From contig NZ_JAAIYO010000002.1 of NCBI RefSeq assembly GCF_014930455.1, forward strand, positions 124,001-188,000: a DNA stretch of 64,000 nucleotides, given 5' to 3'. Of this stretch, positions 34,689 to 45,527 are shown piece by piece. Every line of letters starts with the position of its first letter. The first letter of the stretch is position 1. The position numbers and the translations under genes were made by a program. Source of the stretch: Corallococcus soli. GTDB taxonomy: Bacteria; Myxococcota; Myxococcia; Myxococcales; Myxococcaceae. A model generated the notes under the pieces. The model made no database searches. It saw only the letters and a list, made by a program, of their open reading frames with translations, and had not been told where the DNA came from.

Positions 34689-37253
34689 TCAGTCGATCTG
34701 CAACTCGGAGATCTTGTGCGGCTTGTCGCTGATGGCGTCCATGATCTTCCCGATGCCGAAGGTCAGCAGGCCGATGCCCGCGCCCACCGCCATGCCCAGC
34801 GGTCCACCGATGGCGCCCACCGCCACCGCGCCACCGAGGCTGCCCGCGATGCCGACGGCGCCCTTGGCGATCTGCGCCCCGTCGTTGACCTTCGCGCCGT
34901 TGACGATGTCGAACACGCCGCCCACCGTGCCGCCCGCCGCGCCCAGCACGTTGGCCGCGCCGCCCACTCCCTTGAGGGCGGAGAGCGCCTTGCTCCCGGC
35001 GCTCGCCGTCGCGCCGGCCACCTTGCCGATGCCGCCCATGCCCTTCACCGAGTCCAGCACCGCGCTGGTGACGGCGCCCGCCACCTTGGGGTTCGCCAGC
35101 GTCTTCGCCCACGGCATGGCCTGCGCCGCGGCGGGGGTGGTGGTGGTGAGCGCGCCCGCGTTCTTGAAGCCCTTGATGGCCTCCGCGAAGGCCTGGCCGC
35201 CCGTGTAGAGGTTCAGCGCGCCGTTGGCCGTGTCCGTCACGCCCTTCACGATGTCCGGCATGTTGTTGTCGCGGATGCCCCGCGCCAGCGACATGCCGCC
35301 CGCCACGACGCCGGCCACGCCGCCCAGCGCGCTCGCGCCGCCCGCGGCCGCGCCCAGGCCATTCTTGAGGGTGCCCTTGCCCAATAGGGCCGAGGCCTGC
35401 TGGGGCAGCCTGTCCGCGTCCAGGCTCAGGTTCTTGAGGACGCTCAGCGCCTGCGCGCCGCCGCTGTTCGCGTACTGGTTCACCGTGCTCGCGGTGGAGA
35501 TGCTAGCCTGCTCCAGGAGGAGCTTCCCGAACGCGTCGTCCTTGAACTCGTCCGGGTTGGAGACGTCGCGCATGTCGCGGCCTTCGGGGCCGGACAGCTG
35601 CATCTTCTCTCCGTCCCTGCCCAGCGCGTGCACGCCCTTGCGCCCGTCCGCGTCCGTCACCGTGGTGCGCGAATCGACGAGCTGCGCGCCTGCGCCGGAG
35701 AGCAGCGACGTGTCCTCCTTGAGGGAGGACTCCGTCTTGTCGTCCTTCGTGCGCTTCGTCTCCAGCGACTCCCGCAGCTCCAGCCCCGCGTCCGTCGCCC
35801 TGCGGCTGCTGTGGTAGTGCTGCTCCAGGTCGGAGCCGTCCGGCTCGCGGCTCTTGGAGTCCAGCTTCTCCACGGAGCCGTCCTGGCCGAAGGTGGTGGA
35901 CGACTCGCCGTTCACCGGCACGCGCTTGGAGGAGTCCTCCTTCTCGAACGTCTTGCCCTCGTACTTCTCATGGACGGTGCTGCCCTCGCGCGTGCGCTGC
36001 GTCTTGATGGTCGCGTCCGGGTAGCCTTCGATGAAGGTCTGCGAGTCCATCCGGTCCGCGCCCTTCTGCAGGTCCACGGTCCAGCGCTTCGGTGGGCGGC
36101 CCTTGCCCGCCTTGTCCGCGTCCCAGTTCTCCCCGCCGCCCTTGCCGTAGTCGTCGCGGACCTTGTGCAGGCCCTCCATCGTGTGCGGCCCGGTGCCCGC
36201 GAGCTTCGTGTGGGCGTCCAGCGTGCGGTCCACGTAGGACGTCGCCTTCACGTTGTCCTGGGAGAAGTCCTGCACGCGGCCGTACTGCACGTCGCCCTGC
36301 GAGCCATCCTCGCCCGGAGGCGGAATCGTATAGGTGTACGTGTCCGCGCGGTCCACCGGCTTCTTGAAGTCGAACGGGCCCTTGAGCTTGTTGTCGATGG
36401 AGCCGCCCCCCTTCTGCTGGTAGTAGGCGGTCCGGCTCGTCTGCGCGCCGCCGTCCGCCTGCGAGTACGCGTCCGTGATGAGCCGGTCGCCGTCCTTGTG
36501 CGGCTCCACATGCACCGCGTTGCGCGTGTACGTGAGGCCCCGGTCCTTCACCTTGGAGATGTCATCGAAGGACTTGAGGTCCGCGGCCCCGTTCTTGTCG
36601 CCCTTCCACTCGGCGCGCTCCACCAGCGTGCCGCCGTCCGCCTTCATCTCCAGCCGGTCGCGCGTGTGGGTGCCGTCCTCGTAGGCGGCGGTGTCCATCG
36701 TCACCGCGCCGTCCTTCTTCGTCGCCACCGAGCGCTCGATGATCTCTTTCTCGCCGTTGACGCGGGTGAGCTCCACCTGGGCGTCGGACACGCGCTTGAG
36801 GGTGATGCCCGCGGGCACGGGTTCCCGGCCGTCCGCCATGGCGAAGAGCTTGTCGGCTTGCTGCGTCGTCTTCTCGCGCAGCGACTTCTGCGCCTCCACC
36901 GTCTCGTCGCGGCGCTCGCTCACGCTGCGGAGCTCCACCGCCTGCTTCGCCTTGTCCTCGCCGGACACCGTCTGCTTCTCGGGCGGAGGCCCCTCCACGG
37001 CCGGCTTCGGCTCCGTGCGCACGACGCCCTTCGCGGCGAGGCCCACCCTCAGGCCCGGGAGGGCCGGCGCGAGCGCGGCGTCACCCAGCACCGGGCCCGT
37101 GGCCCGCTTCTGCGCCTCGAAGGCGTCGCCCACGACGGCCGGCTTCTTCGCCTCCACCGGCGCGGTGGCGACCTGCGGGGGTTCCCTCTGCTCGGTGACG
37201 GCGGGCGGGGCGACGGGGGCGAGGGGCTTGCGGGAGACCGGTGCGAGGGCCAT
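34689..37253 (-). CDS. Large effector-like protein with glycine-rich hydrophobic tail
   Basis: This 854-residue protein starts at ATG 37253 with a CTGGAG site. The first ~45 residues are unstructured and Pro/Ser/Ala-rich (MALAPVSRKPLAPVAPPAV), similar in style to those encoded at 41752, 43210 and 44496, and without a Sec signal. Residues 100-600 are charged, beta-rich and full of Thr/Asp/Lys repeats reminiscent of YD-like strands (DGTHTRDRLEMKADGG, TYTYTIPPPGEDG). Residues 640-850 are Gly/Ala-rich amphipathic or membrane-inserting helices (GLGAAAGGASALGGVAGVVAGG, VGAGIGLLTFGIGKIMDAI). The layout resembles secreted translocators or pore formers. I do not recognise the family. Confidence 0.72.
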   Translation of the reverse strand: MALAPVSRKPLAPVAPPAVTEQREPPQVATAPVEAKKPAVVGDAFEAQKRATGPVLGDAALAPALPGLRVGLAAKGVVRTEPKPAVEGPPPEKQTVSGEDKAKQAVELRSVSERRDETVEAQKSLREKTTQQADKLFAMADGREPVPAGITLKRVSDAQVELTRVNGEKEIIERSVATKKDGAVTMDTAAYEDGTHTRDRLEMKADGGTLVERAEWKGDKNGAADLKSFDDISKVKDRGLTYTRNAVHVEPHKDGDRLITDAYSQADGGAQTSRTAYYQQKGGGSIDNKLKGPFDFKKPVDRADTYTYTIPPPGEDGSQGDVQYGRVQDFSQDNVKATSYVDRTLDAHTKLAGTGPHTMEGLHKVRDDYGKGGGENWDADKAGKGRPPKRWTVDLQKGADRMDSQTFIEGYPDATIKTQRTREGSTVHEKYEGKTFEKEDSSKRVPVNGESSTTFGQDGSVEKLDSKSREPDGSDLEQHYHSSRRATDAGLELRESLETKRTKDDKTESSLKEDTSLLSGAGAQLVDSRTTVTDADGRKGVHALGRDGEKMQLSGPEGRDMRDVSNPDEFKDDAFGKLLLEQASISTASTVNQYANSGGAQALSVLKNLSLDADRLPQQASALLGKGTLKNGLGAAAGGASALGGVAGVVAGGMSLARGIRDNNMPDIVKGVTDTANGALNLYTGGQAFAEAIKGFKNAGALTTTTPAAAQAMPWAKTLANPKVAGAVTSAVLDSVKGMGGIGKVAGATASAGSKALSALKGVGGAANVLGAAGGTVGGVFDIVNGAKVNDGAQIAKGAVGIAGSLGGAVAVGAIGGPLGMAVGAGIGLLTFGIGKIMDAISDKPHKISELQID

Positions 37254-37508
37254 GGGCGCTCCAGAGAAAGGGGGGATGCGAGTGCTCCGATGCAGGGACC
37301 CATTGCGGCCCGCGTGCCAGCCCCGCGAGGCCTGTGGCCGCGCCTGTTTCCAGGGGGTTGTCGCCCACCTGCACCGCGCGTCCTGGTGACCCTTGATGGG
37401 GGCCTGATGACCGCAGACACCAGGCAGGCGGCCTGGATGACGCATCGCGGGAGAAGATGCGGAGCGGGCAAGGGCCGGGGGTAGAGTCCCGCTCCGGGTG
37501 CACCACCG

Positions 37509-40298
37509 ATGACCAAGAGAGACACCGGCAGGGGCGGAATGAACACGGGCGCTTCGGACGCCGCGCGCTCGGGCGTGGGCACGGGGCATGGAACCGGGCG
37601 GGGGACGGGGACTGGCGGCTCACGCCGGGCCCCGGAGGACGTGCCGCCCGTTCCCCAGGTGGGGCGCTACCTGCTGCTGCGCAAGCTGGGGCAGGGCGGC
37701 ATGGGCGTGGTGTACGCCGCCTATGATCCGGACCTGGACCGCAAGGTGGCGCTCAAGCTCCTGCACCCGAACCACCAGCGGGAGTCGGAGGAGGCCCGCT
37801 CCCGGCTGATGCGCGAAGCGCAGGCCATGGCGCGCGTCTCCCATCCCAACGTCATCCCCGTCTTCGACGTGGGCATCTGGGGCGACCAGGTCTTCGTCGC
37901 GATGGAGCTGGTGGACGGCGGCACGCTGGGCACCTGGCTGAAGGAATCCAAGCGCTCGTGGAGCGAGGTGCTGGAGCGCTACCTCCAGGCCGGCCGGGGG
38001 CTCCAGGCCGCGCACGACGCGGGGCTCGTGCACCGCGACTTCAAGCCCGCCAACGTGCTGGTGAGCCGCGCGGGCCGCGTCTACGTGACGGACTTCGGGC
38101 TGGCGCGGCAGGTGGGCGACGCGCCGGAAGCGGCGACGTCGCCGGAGGAGGCGGAGGTCCTCCAGGCCGCGGACCGGCGGATGCTGGAGACGACGCTCAC
38201 CGAGGCGGGCCTCCTCGTGGGTACGCCCAACTACATGTCCCCGGAGCAGTTCCGGGGCACGACGCTGGACGCGCGCACGGACCAGTTCAGCTTCTGCGCC
38301 GCGCTCTACGGTGCCCTCTTCGGCACGCGCCCCTTCGACCCGGGCAGCCTGAGGGCGTACGCGTCCTCCAGCCGGGGCGTGGAGGCGGAGGGCACGCAGT
38401 CGCTGGGGGGCACCGCGCCCCTGACGGCGCCGGGCCCCACCGCGCCGCCGCCCGTGCTCATCCGCGAGCCGCCGCGCGACACGAAGGTGCCCGCGTGGGT
38501 GCGGCAGGCGGTGCTGCGCGGCCTGTCGCTGGACGCGGACGCCCGCTTCACCTCCATGCGGACCCTGCTGGACGCGCTCTCCCAGGAGCAGCGCCACGGC
38601 CAGCGCAGGCGCTGGGTGACGGCGACGGGCGCGATGGCCGCCACGCTCGCGGTGGCCGGGGGCGTGGCGTGGCAGCAGTCCCAGGTGTGCGCGGACGCCG
38701 GGGCCCTGATGGACGACGTCTGGACGCCGGACGCGAAGGCGCGGCTGGAGTCCGCCTTCCGCGCCACCGGCAAGCCCTTCGCGGAGGCCATGGCCTTCCG
38801 CACCGTGCAGGTGCTGGAGCACTACGCGGGCGCGTGGAAGCAGCAGCGCGTCCTGGCGTGCGAGCAGACGCGCGTGCAGGGCGTCGTTCCGGAGGACCAG
38901 CTTGATCGGCAGGTGGTGTGCCTGGAGCGGCGCCGCAAGGATTTGCGCTCCACGGTGGACCTGCTGGCCAGCGCGGACGCGGCGCTGGTGGAGAAGGCCG
39001 TGGACGTGGCGCACGCGCTGCCCGCGCTCCACGACTGCGAGGACGTGGGCTCGCTGGCCGAACAGCAGCGCCGGCCCTCCGACCCCGCCCTGCGCGAGAC
39101 GATTGATCAACTGGAGGGGAGGCTGTCGGAGGTCCGCGCGCAGGTGGACGCGGGGCGCTACCCCGCGGCGCTCGCGGCGGTAACGCCCCTGGAGGCCCCG
39201 GTGCTGGCCACGGGCTTCCTGCCGCTGCGCGCGGAGCTGCGCTTCCACCAGGGCTGGCTCCAGGAGCAGCTGGGGGACTCGCCCGCGGCCTCGACGCTCC
39301 TGTCGCGCGCCGTGTTCGACGCGGAGGCGGGCCGGGCGGACCGGCTGAAGGTCGCCATCCTCAACAAGCTCCTCTACGTGGAGGACGGGCTGAAGCACTT
39401 CGACCCGGCGGCGAACTGGGGACAGCTCGCGGAGGCCACCCTCCAGCGGCTGGGCGGGGAGCCGGTGCTGGAGGCCGACGTGAAGGTGAACCAGGCCAAC
39501 CTCGCCGCGTCCCAGGACCACCTGGAGGACGCCGTCGCGCGGCTGTCGGAGGCGCGGGCCCTCTATGAGAAGGCCCTGCCGCCCCAGCACCCCAAGCGCG
39601 CGCGGACGCTCTTCCTGCTGGGCCGGATGACGCTCGCGGCGGGCAAGCCGACGGAGGCCCTGGCGCTCCTGGAGGAGTCGCTGAAGCAGACCGAGGCGGC
39701 GGTGGGCCCGCTCCACCCGGACATGGCGCGCCGGCACGTCCTGCTGTCCCTGGCCCTGCGCGAAGCGAAGGAGGACGCCCGGGCGCTGCCCCATGCCCGG
39801 GCGGCGGCGGACATCCTCAAGGCCGTCCACGGCGCGGACAGCCCCTGGTACGCGGATGCGCTGGACGAGGTGGGCATGTGCCAGCTTGGGATGAAGCGCT
39901 ACGACGACGCCCTGAAGACCTACGAGCAGGCCCTGGCGCTCAAGCGCAAGGCGCTGCCCGCGGACGACGAGGGGCTCCAGCCCTCCTATGACGGGGTGGG
40001 GCAGGCGCTGCTGGGCCTGGGCCGGGCGCGTGATTCGGTGGCACCGCTCCAGCAGGCGGTGTCCTTCGCGTCCGCGCCCGCGGATGCGCTGGCGGAGTCG
40101 GGCTTCGCGTTGGCGCGCGCGCTGTACCAGGCGGGCCGTCCGCCGGAGGCCCGGGGCGAGGCCACCCGGGCCCGGGGGCGCTTCACCGAGGCGGGGATGG
40201 ACGAGCGCGTGGGGGAGGTGGACTCGTGGCTGAAGTCCCTGCCGACCGAGGCCGCGCGCCCGCCTGCCCGCAAGCCCCCCCGCTCACGGCGGCGGTGA
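37509..40298 (+). CDS. Ser/Thr protein kinase with membrane segment and TPR domain
   Basis: This 929-residue protein is a myxobacterial receptor-type kinase. ATG 37509 is taken, but ATG 37539 has the better ribosome site and may be the true start. The Hanks kinase domain (about 50-330) has GQGGMGVVYAAYDPDLDRKVALKLL, catalytic HRDFKPANVLV and DFGLAR; the activation segment holds GTPNYMSPEQF. HRDFKPAN replaces the more common HRDLKPxN. A transmembrane helix follows (VTATGAMAATLAVAGGVAW near 375). The outer ~530 residues are helical TPRs (LDEVGMCQLGMKRYDDALKTYEQALAL). It faces away from the effector-like gene and precedes the FHA-sigma54 activator, a likely phospho-partner. Confidence 0.94.
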   Translation: MTKRDTGRGGMNTGASDAARSGVGTGHGTGRGTGTGGSRRAPEDVPPVPQVGRYLLLRKLGQGGMGVVYAAYDPDLDRKVALKLLHPNHQRESEEARSRLMREAQAMARVSHPNVIPVFDVGIWGDQVFVAMELVDGGTLGTWLKESKRSWSEVLERYLQAGRGLQAAHDAGLVHRDFKPANVLVSRAGRVYVTDFGLARQVGDAPEAATSPEEAEVLQAADRRMLETTLTEAGLLVGTPNYMSPEQFRGTTLDARTDQFSFCAALYGALFGTRPFDPGSLRAYASSSRGVEAEGTQSLGGTAPLTAPGPTAPPPVLIREPPRDTKVPAWVRQAVLRGLSLDADARFTSMRTLLDALSQEQRHGQRRRWVTATGAMAATLAVAGGVAWQQSQVCADAGALMDDVWTPDAKARLESAFRATGKPFAEAMAFRTVQVLEHYAGAWKQQRVLACEQTRVQGVVPEDQLDRQVVCLERRRKDLRSTVDLLASADAALVEKAVDVAHALPALHDCEDVGSLAEQQRRPSDPALRETIDQLEGRLSEVRAQVDAGRYPAALAAVTPLEAPVLATGFLPLRAELRFHQGWLQEQLGDSPAASTLLSRAVFDAEAGRADRLKVAILNKLLYVEDGLKHFDPAANWGQLAEATLQRLGGEPVLEADVKVNQANLAASQDHLEDAVARLSEARALYEKALPPQHPKRARTLFLLGRMTLAAGKPTEALALLEESLKQTEAAVGPLHPDMARRHVLLSLALREAKEDARALPHARAAADILKAVHGADSPWYADALDEVGMCQLGMKRYDDALKTYEQALALKRKALPADDEGLQPSYDGVGQALLGLGRARDSVAPLQQAVSFASAPADALAESGFALARALYQAGRPPEARGEATRARGRFTEAGMDERVGEVDSWLKSLPTEAARPPARKPPRSRRR

Positions 40299-40352
40299 GG
40301 CCGCGCGCATGCGCGGGTGGCAGCCCCGGCGAGGCGTGGTAGCGTCCGCCGC

Positions 40353-41693
<1,341 letters not shown>

Positions 41694-41751
41694 CACGGGG
41701 CGGCATCCCAGGTAGGATGGCATCCCCCATCCCCCTCCAGGAGACCTCCCC

Positions 41752-42690
41752 TTGAGCGTGACCCTCCCCCCGAACCTCCAGCGTCCCGTCGCACCGCGTG
41801 CGGAGCTGACGCCGACGTCCCAGAAGCCGGAGCCGGCCGCGCAGCAGGCGGCGCTGCCCCTGGCGAAGGTCGTCACCTCGGTTGAGTCCGCGCCCACCGC
41901 GGTCCAGACGGAGCATGCCTCGGACGCCTTCGCGGCCGAGGACGCCATCCGGATGCTGCAGGGCTGGGCGAACCGCTTCGCGTCGGGCGCGGGGGCCTCC
42001 CCGGAGGCGGACGCGCTGCGCGTGGGCCAGGCCTGCGCTCCCCAGGAGGCGGCGCCGCAGATTGGCGACTGGGAAGACGACGCGTCGGTGGTCCAGCAGA
42101 CGAAGGAGCAGAACTGCGGCGCCGCGGTGGCGGTGATGCTGGGCAATGAGAAGGGCACCGGCAAGACGCAGGCCGCGTCGGACACGGAGAAGATGGACGC
42201 GCTGGACTCGCGCTTCACGGACGGCGACGGCACGACGCCCATCGAGCTGTCCAACATGCTGGCGAGCCAGGGCGTCAAGGTGACGGAGTCGGCCTCCAAG
42301 CTCGACAAGGGCCTCCTGGACGACGCGCTCAGCCGCGACGGCAAGGCGGCGGTGCTGGTGGACTCCTCCAAGGTGGACCCCCGGGCGCAGGCCGGCGAGA
42401 AGGGCCAGGCGCACTGGGTCACCGTGGAGGGCAAGGACGACCAGGGCCGCTACAAGGTGAAGGACCCGGGCACGGGCAAGAGCGTCAAGATGGACGCCGA
42501 CAAGCTGTCGGACGCCGTGGACACCAGCCTGCGCGAGCACAAGACGGGCGGCATGGTCATCGTCGAGGGCGCCAACGGCGCCTCCGAGGAGCAGGTCGCG
42601 GCGGAGAGCAACTCGAAGGTGGCGTCGCTCGCCAACGAAGAGGGCGGCGGCTCCCGCGCCATGTCCCGCTTCGGTCGCGAATCCTCCTAG
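41752..42690 (+). CDS. C39-like papain-fold cysteine peptidase with Pro-rich leader
   Basis: This 312-residue protein starts at TTG 41752 behind CCAGGAGACC. The N-terminus MSVTLPPNLQRPVAP is nearly the same as that of the protein encoded at 43210-44469 and has no Sec signal. Residues 15-110 are Ala/Pro-rich. The peptidase region shows the catalytic Cys in QTKEQNCGAAVAVML (near 121), His in QAHWVTVEGKDDQGR (near 222) and a following Asp in KVKDPGTGK, the order of Peptidase_C39_2 and related papain folds. It may be a secreted protease effector or a processing protease. It is probably co-transcribed with the DcrB-like gene 21 bases downstream. Confidence 0.82.
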   Translation: MSVTLPPNLQRPVAPRAELTPTSQKPEPAAQQAALPLAKVVTSVESAPTAVQTEHASDAFAAEDAIRMLQGWANRFASGAGASPEADALRVGQACAPQEAAPQIGDWEDDASVVQQTKEQNCGAAVAVMLGNEKGTGKTQAASDTEKMDALDSRFTDGDGTTPIELSNMLASQGVKVTESASKLDKGLLDDALSRDGKAAVLVDSSKVDPRAQAGEKGQAHWVTVEGKDDQGRYKVKDPGTGKSVKMDADKLSDAVDTSLREHKTGGMVIVEGANGASEEQVAAESNSKVASLANEEGGGSRAMSRFGRESS

Positions 42691-42711
42691 CCCCTCCTGG
42701 ACGACCGCCTC

Positions 42712-43176
42712 ATGGCCCTCCCCAGGTTCATCCGCCACGGTCCCCTGCGCGTCGCCCTGCCGGAAGGCTGGTTCGACGCCAGCCACATCGTGGCGGTGGG
42801 CCCGGAGGAGGACGGCTTCCGCGCGAACCTCGTCGTGTCGCTGGAGCCCGCGGTCCCCCATGAGACGCTGGAGCAGTTCGCCGCGCGCATGCTGGAAGGC
42901 GTGCGCGGGGCGCAGGACTTCCGCCAGGTGTCGCAGAAGAAGGCGACGCTCGGCGCCAACGCGGGCGTGCTGCGCGAGTACACGTTCCGGATGGAGGCGC
43001 TGAGCCTCGCGCAGCTCCAGTTCCACGTGCTGCGCGAGCAGGTGGGCTTCACCTTCACGTACACCCAGCTCGCGAACCGGCTGGCCGCGACGCGCCCGGA
43101 GGCGGAGGCGCTGCTCGCGTCGGTGACGTTGGATTCGGTGGCGGAGCTGTCGCTGCGCCCCACGTTGCGCGCCTGA
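42712..43176 (+). CDS. DcrB/DUF1795-like small protein
   Basis: This 154-residue soluble protein starts at ATG 42712. It opens with IRHGPLRVALPEGWFDASH and has the beta-alpha-beta outline of DcrB/DUF1795 proteins (FRANLVVSLEPA, LEQFAARMLEGV, LREYTFRMEALSLAQLQ). Members of this family occur beside secretion-system effectors, where some act as chaperones or adaptors. A role as chaperone for the preceding peptidase is inferred from its position 21 bases downstream. No signal peptide or catalytic motif is seen. Confidence 0.7.
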   Translation: MALPRFIRHGPLRVALPEGWFDASHIVAVGPEEDGFRANLVVSLEPAVPHETLEQFAARMLEGVRGAQDFRQVSQKKATLGANAGVLREYTFRMEALSLAQLQFHVLREQVGFTFTYTQLANRLAATRPEAEALLASVTLDSVAELSLRPTLRA

Positions 43177-43184
43177 GCTGCGTT

Positions 43185-43200
43185 CGGGCGCCTCCGCCCG
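43185..43200. terminator. Hairpin between convergent genes
   Basis: CGGGCG-CCTC-CGCCCG forms a 6-bp stem with a 4-base loop between two convergent gene ends (43176 and 43210), extendable by G-T pairs. It is a plausible bidirectional terminator without a T-run. Confidence 0.4.
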
Positions 43201-43209
43201 GGCGCCAAC

Positions 43210-44469
43210 TCAGACGACCAGGTGCTCCACGGCGCGCAGCCGCAGGAGTTGGCGCGCAAGCTCCTGCACCTGCTCCACCTCCTGCTGGCCCAGGGCCTTG
43301 CGCAGCGACAGCTTCATGTCCGTGGACGCGCGCAGCAGCAGGGTGCGCAGCTGGGCGTTGCTGAGCAGCGGGTTGAGGCGCCGCAGGTGGCCCACCAGCG
43401 CCCCCAACTGGGCCAGCGTCAGTCCGGCGACCATCACCTGCGTGTGGGAGCCCTCGTCCGGGCTCTGGCTGATGGCCAGCATCCACGGGGACAGGAGCAG
43501 GGAGCGGGTGAACTCCCGCCCGTACGTCTGGCCCAGCCGCGCGCACTCCTCCAGCAGCGGGCCGGTGTCGTGGCCGGCGATGACGGGCTGGATGCGGGCG
43601 GCCTCGTACTTCTGGAGCACCGCGTCGTATTGCTTGCGCACGTCGACGCCCTGCGGGCTGCGCAGGAACTCCGTGAAGGCTTCGTTCACCTCGCGCCGCA
43701 GGGCCTGGAGCAGCGCGGCGTCGTCCGTGACGGGGGGCTCGCCCAGCGCCAGGGCCAGGTACTGCCGGTCCTCGGGGACCGCGTTCGCGGACTTCCACCA
43801 CTCGTGGGCGACGGAGCTTTCGCTCAGGACCACGGGCAGGGTGACGACGCCCTGGCGGCCGGGGTTGGCGAGGAAGTTCGTGAGTTTCATCACCACTTCG
43901 GACAGCCCGCGAAACAGCCGGTTGATCAGCGCCAGGCGCAGCTTCGCGCGGCCCTCCGCGGCCTCCTTCGCGGCGTTCGCGCCCTGTCCGTCCGTGGCGG
44001 TGCGCTCGCGCGAGGCCCCGGACGAAGGGGTGGGCAGCTGGCGCGCCTGGAGCGGGGCGACGTCCACCTGCGGGGCCGGCGCCTGGGGCTGGGCCTGCGG
44101 CTGGGGCGCGAGCGTGGGTTCGGGGATGGCTGGCTTCTCCACCAGGCCCGCGAACCCGGCGGCGGCGGCGCCGCGCTGGGTGCTGGGCGCCATCCCGTCC
44201 TTCTGCTGGGAGCCCTTCGCGGCGTCGCCCCCACCGCGTTCGGCTTCCGCGGACCGGGCGGCCGTGCCCTCCTGGCCCGCGGACTCCTGGGCGCCGCCCT
44301 TCGCGGAGGTGCCCTTCGCGGAGCCACCCTTGACGAGGCCGCCCTTCGCGGTGGCCTTGCCGGAGGCCTTGCCCTCACCGGGCTTCGCCTTTTCGCCCGG
44401 TCCTTCCTCCCGGGGGCCTCGCGCGGGCACGCCCGGCCGGGGGAGGTTGGGAGGAAGGCGGACGCTCAT
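43210..44469 (-). CDS. Effector-like protein with shared MSVxLPPNLxRP N-terminus
   Basis: This 419-residue protein has no recognised domain. The N-terminal MSVRLPPNLPRPGVP matches the cysteine-peptidase N-terminus (MSVTLPPNLQRP), and the next ~165 residues are low complexity (GKASGKATAKGG, Lys/Gly/Ser, then Pro/Gln). A helical C-terminal domain (about 185-419) contains RAKLRLALINRLFRGLSEVV, LLEECARLGQTYGREFTRSLL and LTLAQLGALVGHLRRLNPLLS. It has no signal peptide or membrane helix. The shared leader on two otherwise unrelated neighbours suggests a common targeting or binding signal. Confidence 0.72.
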   Translation of the reverse strand: MSVRLPPNLPRPGVPARGPREEGPGEKAKPGEGKASGKATAKGGLVKGGSAKGTSAKGGAQESAGQEGTAARSAEAERGGGDAAKGSQQKDGMAPSTQRGAAAAGFAGLVEKPAIPEPTLAPQPQAQPQAPAPQVDVAPLQARQLPTPSSGASRERTATDGQGANAAKEAAEGRAKLRLALINRLFRGLSEVVMKLTNFLANPGRQGVVTLPVVLSESSVAHEWWKSANAVPEDRQYLALALGEPPVTDDAALLQALRREVNEAFTEFLRSPQGVDVRKQYDAVLQKYEAARIQPVIAGHDTGPLLEECARLGQTYGREFTRSLLLSPWMLAISQSPDEGSHTQVMVAGLTLAQLGALVGHLRRLNPLLSNAQLRTLLLRASTDMKLSLRKALGQQEVEQVQELARQLLRLRAVEHLVV

Positions 44470-44495
44470 GGGACGGGGCCTCTAGGGGGAGGGAC

Positions 44496-45527
44496 TCAGG
44501 CCAGGTTCTTCAGGTGGACGACGAGGTTGCTGTCGCTGCTGCCCAGCGTGCTCGCGTCGTCGGTGGGGATGACGTAGCCCTGATCCGCGCCGACGTGCTT
44601 GCGGAAGAAGTCTACCACCTCCGGATCCTGCACGTTGGAGGTGGTGCTCTTCTTGATGCCGTACGCCTGCCCGTCCGCACCCTTGGCCTTCACGGAGTCC
44701 GGGGCTGAGGCCAGCAGGTTCTCGGTGGTGCCCGACAGGCGACCGCCGCTCTGCGGCTGCATCGTCATGGCGGCGTTGTGACCCTCGATGTAGCTGACGT
44801 CGTAGTAGGTTTTCCCGTGCCCGCCGTCGAACTTCACTTCACCGAGCGTCGCGTTCTTGCCGTCGCCAGCGTCGGTGCGGAAGTTGCCGGACCAGCCGTC
44901 CGGGAACTGCACCGTCCTGCTCTCACCGGGCTTGAGGGTGACTGCGTCCACGGCCTTCTCGCCTGCGTTGGGGGTGAAGTTCACCTTCATCGGCGTGGTG
45001 CCGTCGTTGTGCAGGGTCATGGTGTTCTTGCCCGTCACCCCGCCCTGGGACTGCGAAGCGCCCTGGGCGCCCGCGACGGCGGGCTCTCCGCCGAAGGCCG
45101 CGCTCTCGCCGCCCAGGTCCGGCACGCCGCCGTCGAAGGAGTCCCCTTGCGCGCCCAGGCCCATCGCGGCGCCATTCGGCCCGACGACGCCCGTGTTGCC
45201 GATGTTGTTCGGCCCGACGACGCCCGTGTTCCCGCCGCTGGCGCCCTGCGCGCCACCAAGGCCCTCGGCGCCCAGGAGCTTCGACAGCTCTCCCAGCATC
45301 GCGAGCATCTTCCCCAGCTTCTCCATCCCGCCGCCCTTGCCCGCGCCGTCCAGCGAGTCGAAGCCGTCCTGCTGCATCTGGCCCCGTAGCCCGAGGCCCT
45401 TCTCCAGCGCGCCGCTCTTCATCGCGTCCGTCGCGACCTGCTGGAGCGGGGCGACCTGCCCGGTGGCCGGGGTGCGGGAGAGGGCGGGGCTGGGAACGGA
45501 CGACTTGGAGAGGGGAGAGATCGCCAT
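44496..45527 (-). CDS. Effector-like protein with thaumatin-like C-terminal core
   Basis: This 343-residue protein starts at ATG 45527 with a GAGGAA site. The first 40 residues are Ser/Pro/Thr-rich (MAISPLSKSSVPSPALSRTP). A helical segment follows (MEKLGKMLAMLGELSKLLG), then Gly/Asn-rich repeats (two copies of NTGVVGPN), harpin-like in composition. The C-terminal ~160 residues show TMTLHNDGTTPMKV, VTLKPGESRTVQFPDGWSGNFRT and LGEVKFDGGHGKTYYDVSYIEGHNAAM, which match the thaumatin/PR-5 pattern of FxEVxF and YYDVSxxxGxN. It may be a secreted carbohydrate-binding or antimicrobial protein. It is on the same strand as the gene at 43210. Confidence 0.75.
   Translation of the reverse strand: MAISPLSKSSVPSPALSRTPATGQVAPLQQVATDAMKSGALEKGLGLRGQMQQDGFDSLDGAGKGGGMEKLGKMLAMLGELSKLLGAEGLGGAQGASGGNTGVVGPNNIGNTGVVGPNGAAMGLGAQGDSFDGGVPDLGGESAAFGGEPAVAGAQGASQSQGGVTGKNTMTLHNDGTTPMKVNFTPNAGEKAVDAVTLKPGESRTVQFPDGWSGNFRTDAGDGKNATLGEVKFDGGHGKTYYDVSYIEGHNAAMTMQPQSGGRLSGTTENLLASAPDSVKAKGADGQAYGIKKSTTSNVQDPEVVDFFRKHVGADQGYVIPTDDASTLGSSDSNLVVHLKNLA

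Noticed and set aside
34689-37253. Rhs/YD-repeat toxin
   Set aside because: The beta-rich repeats lack the YDxxGR core and the RHS-associated PxxxxDPxG boundary. Only the general look is similar.
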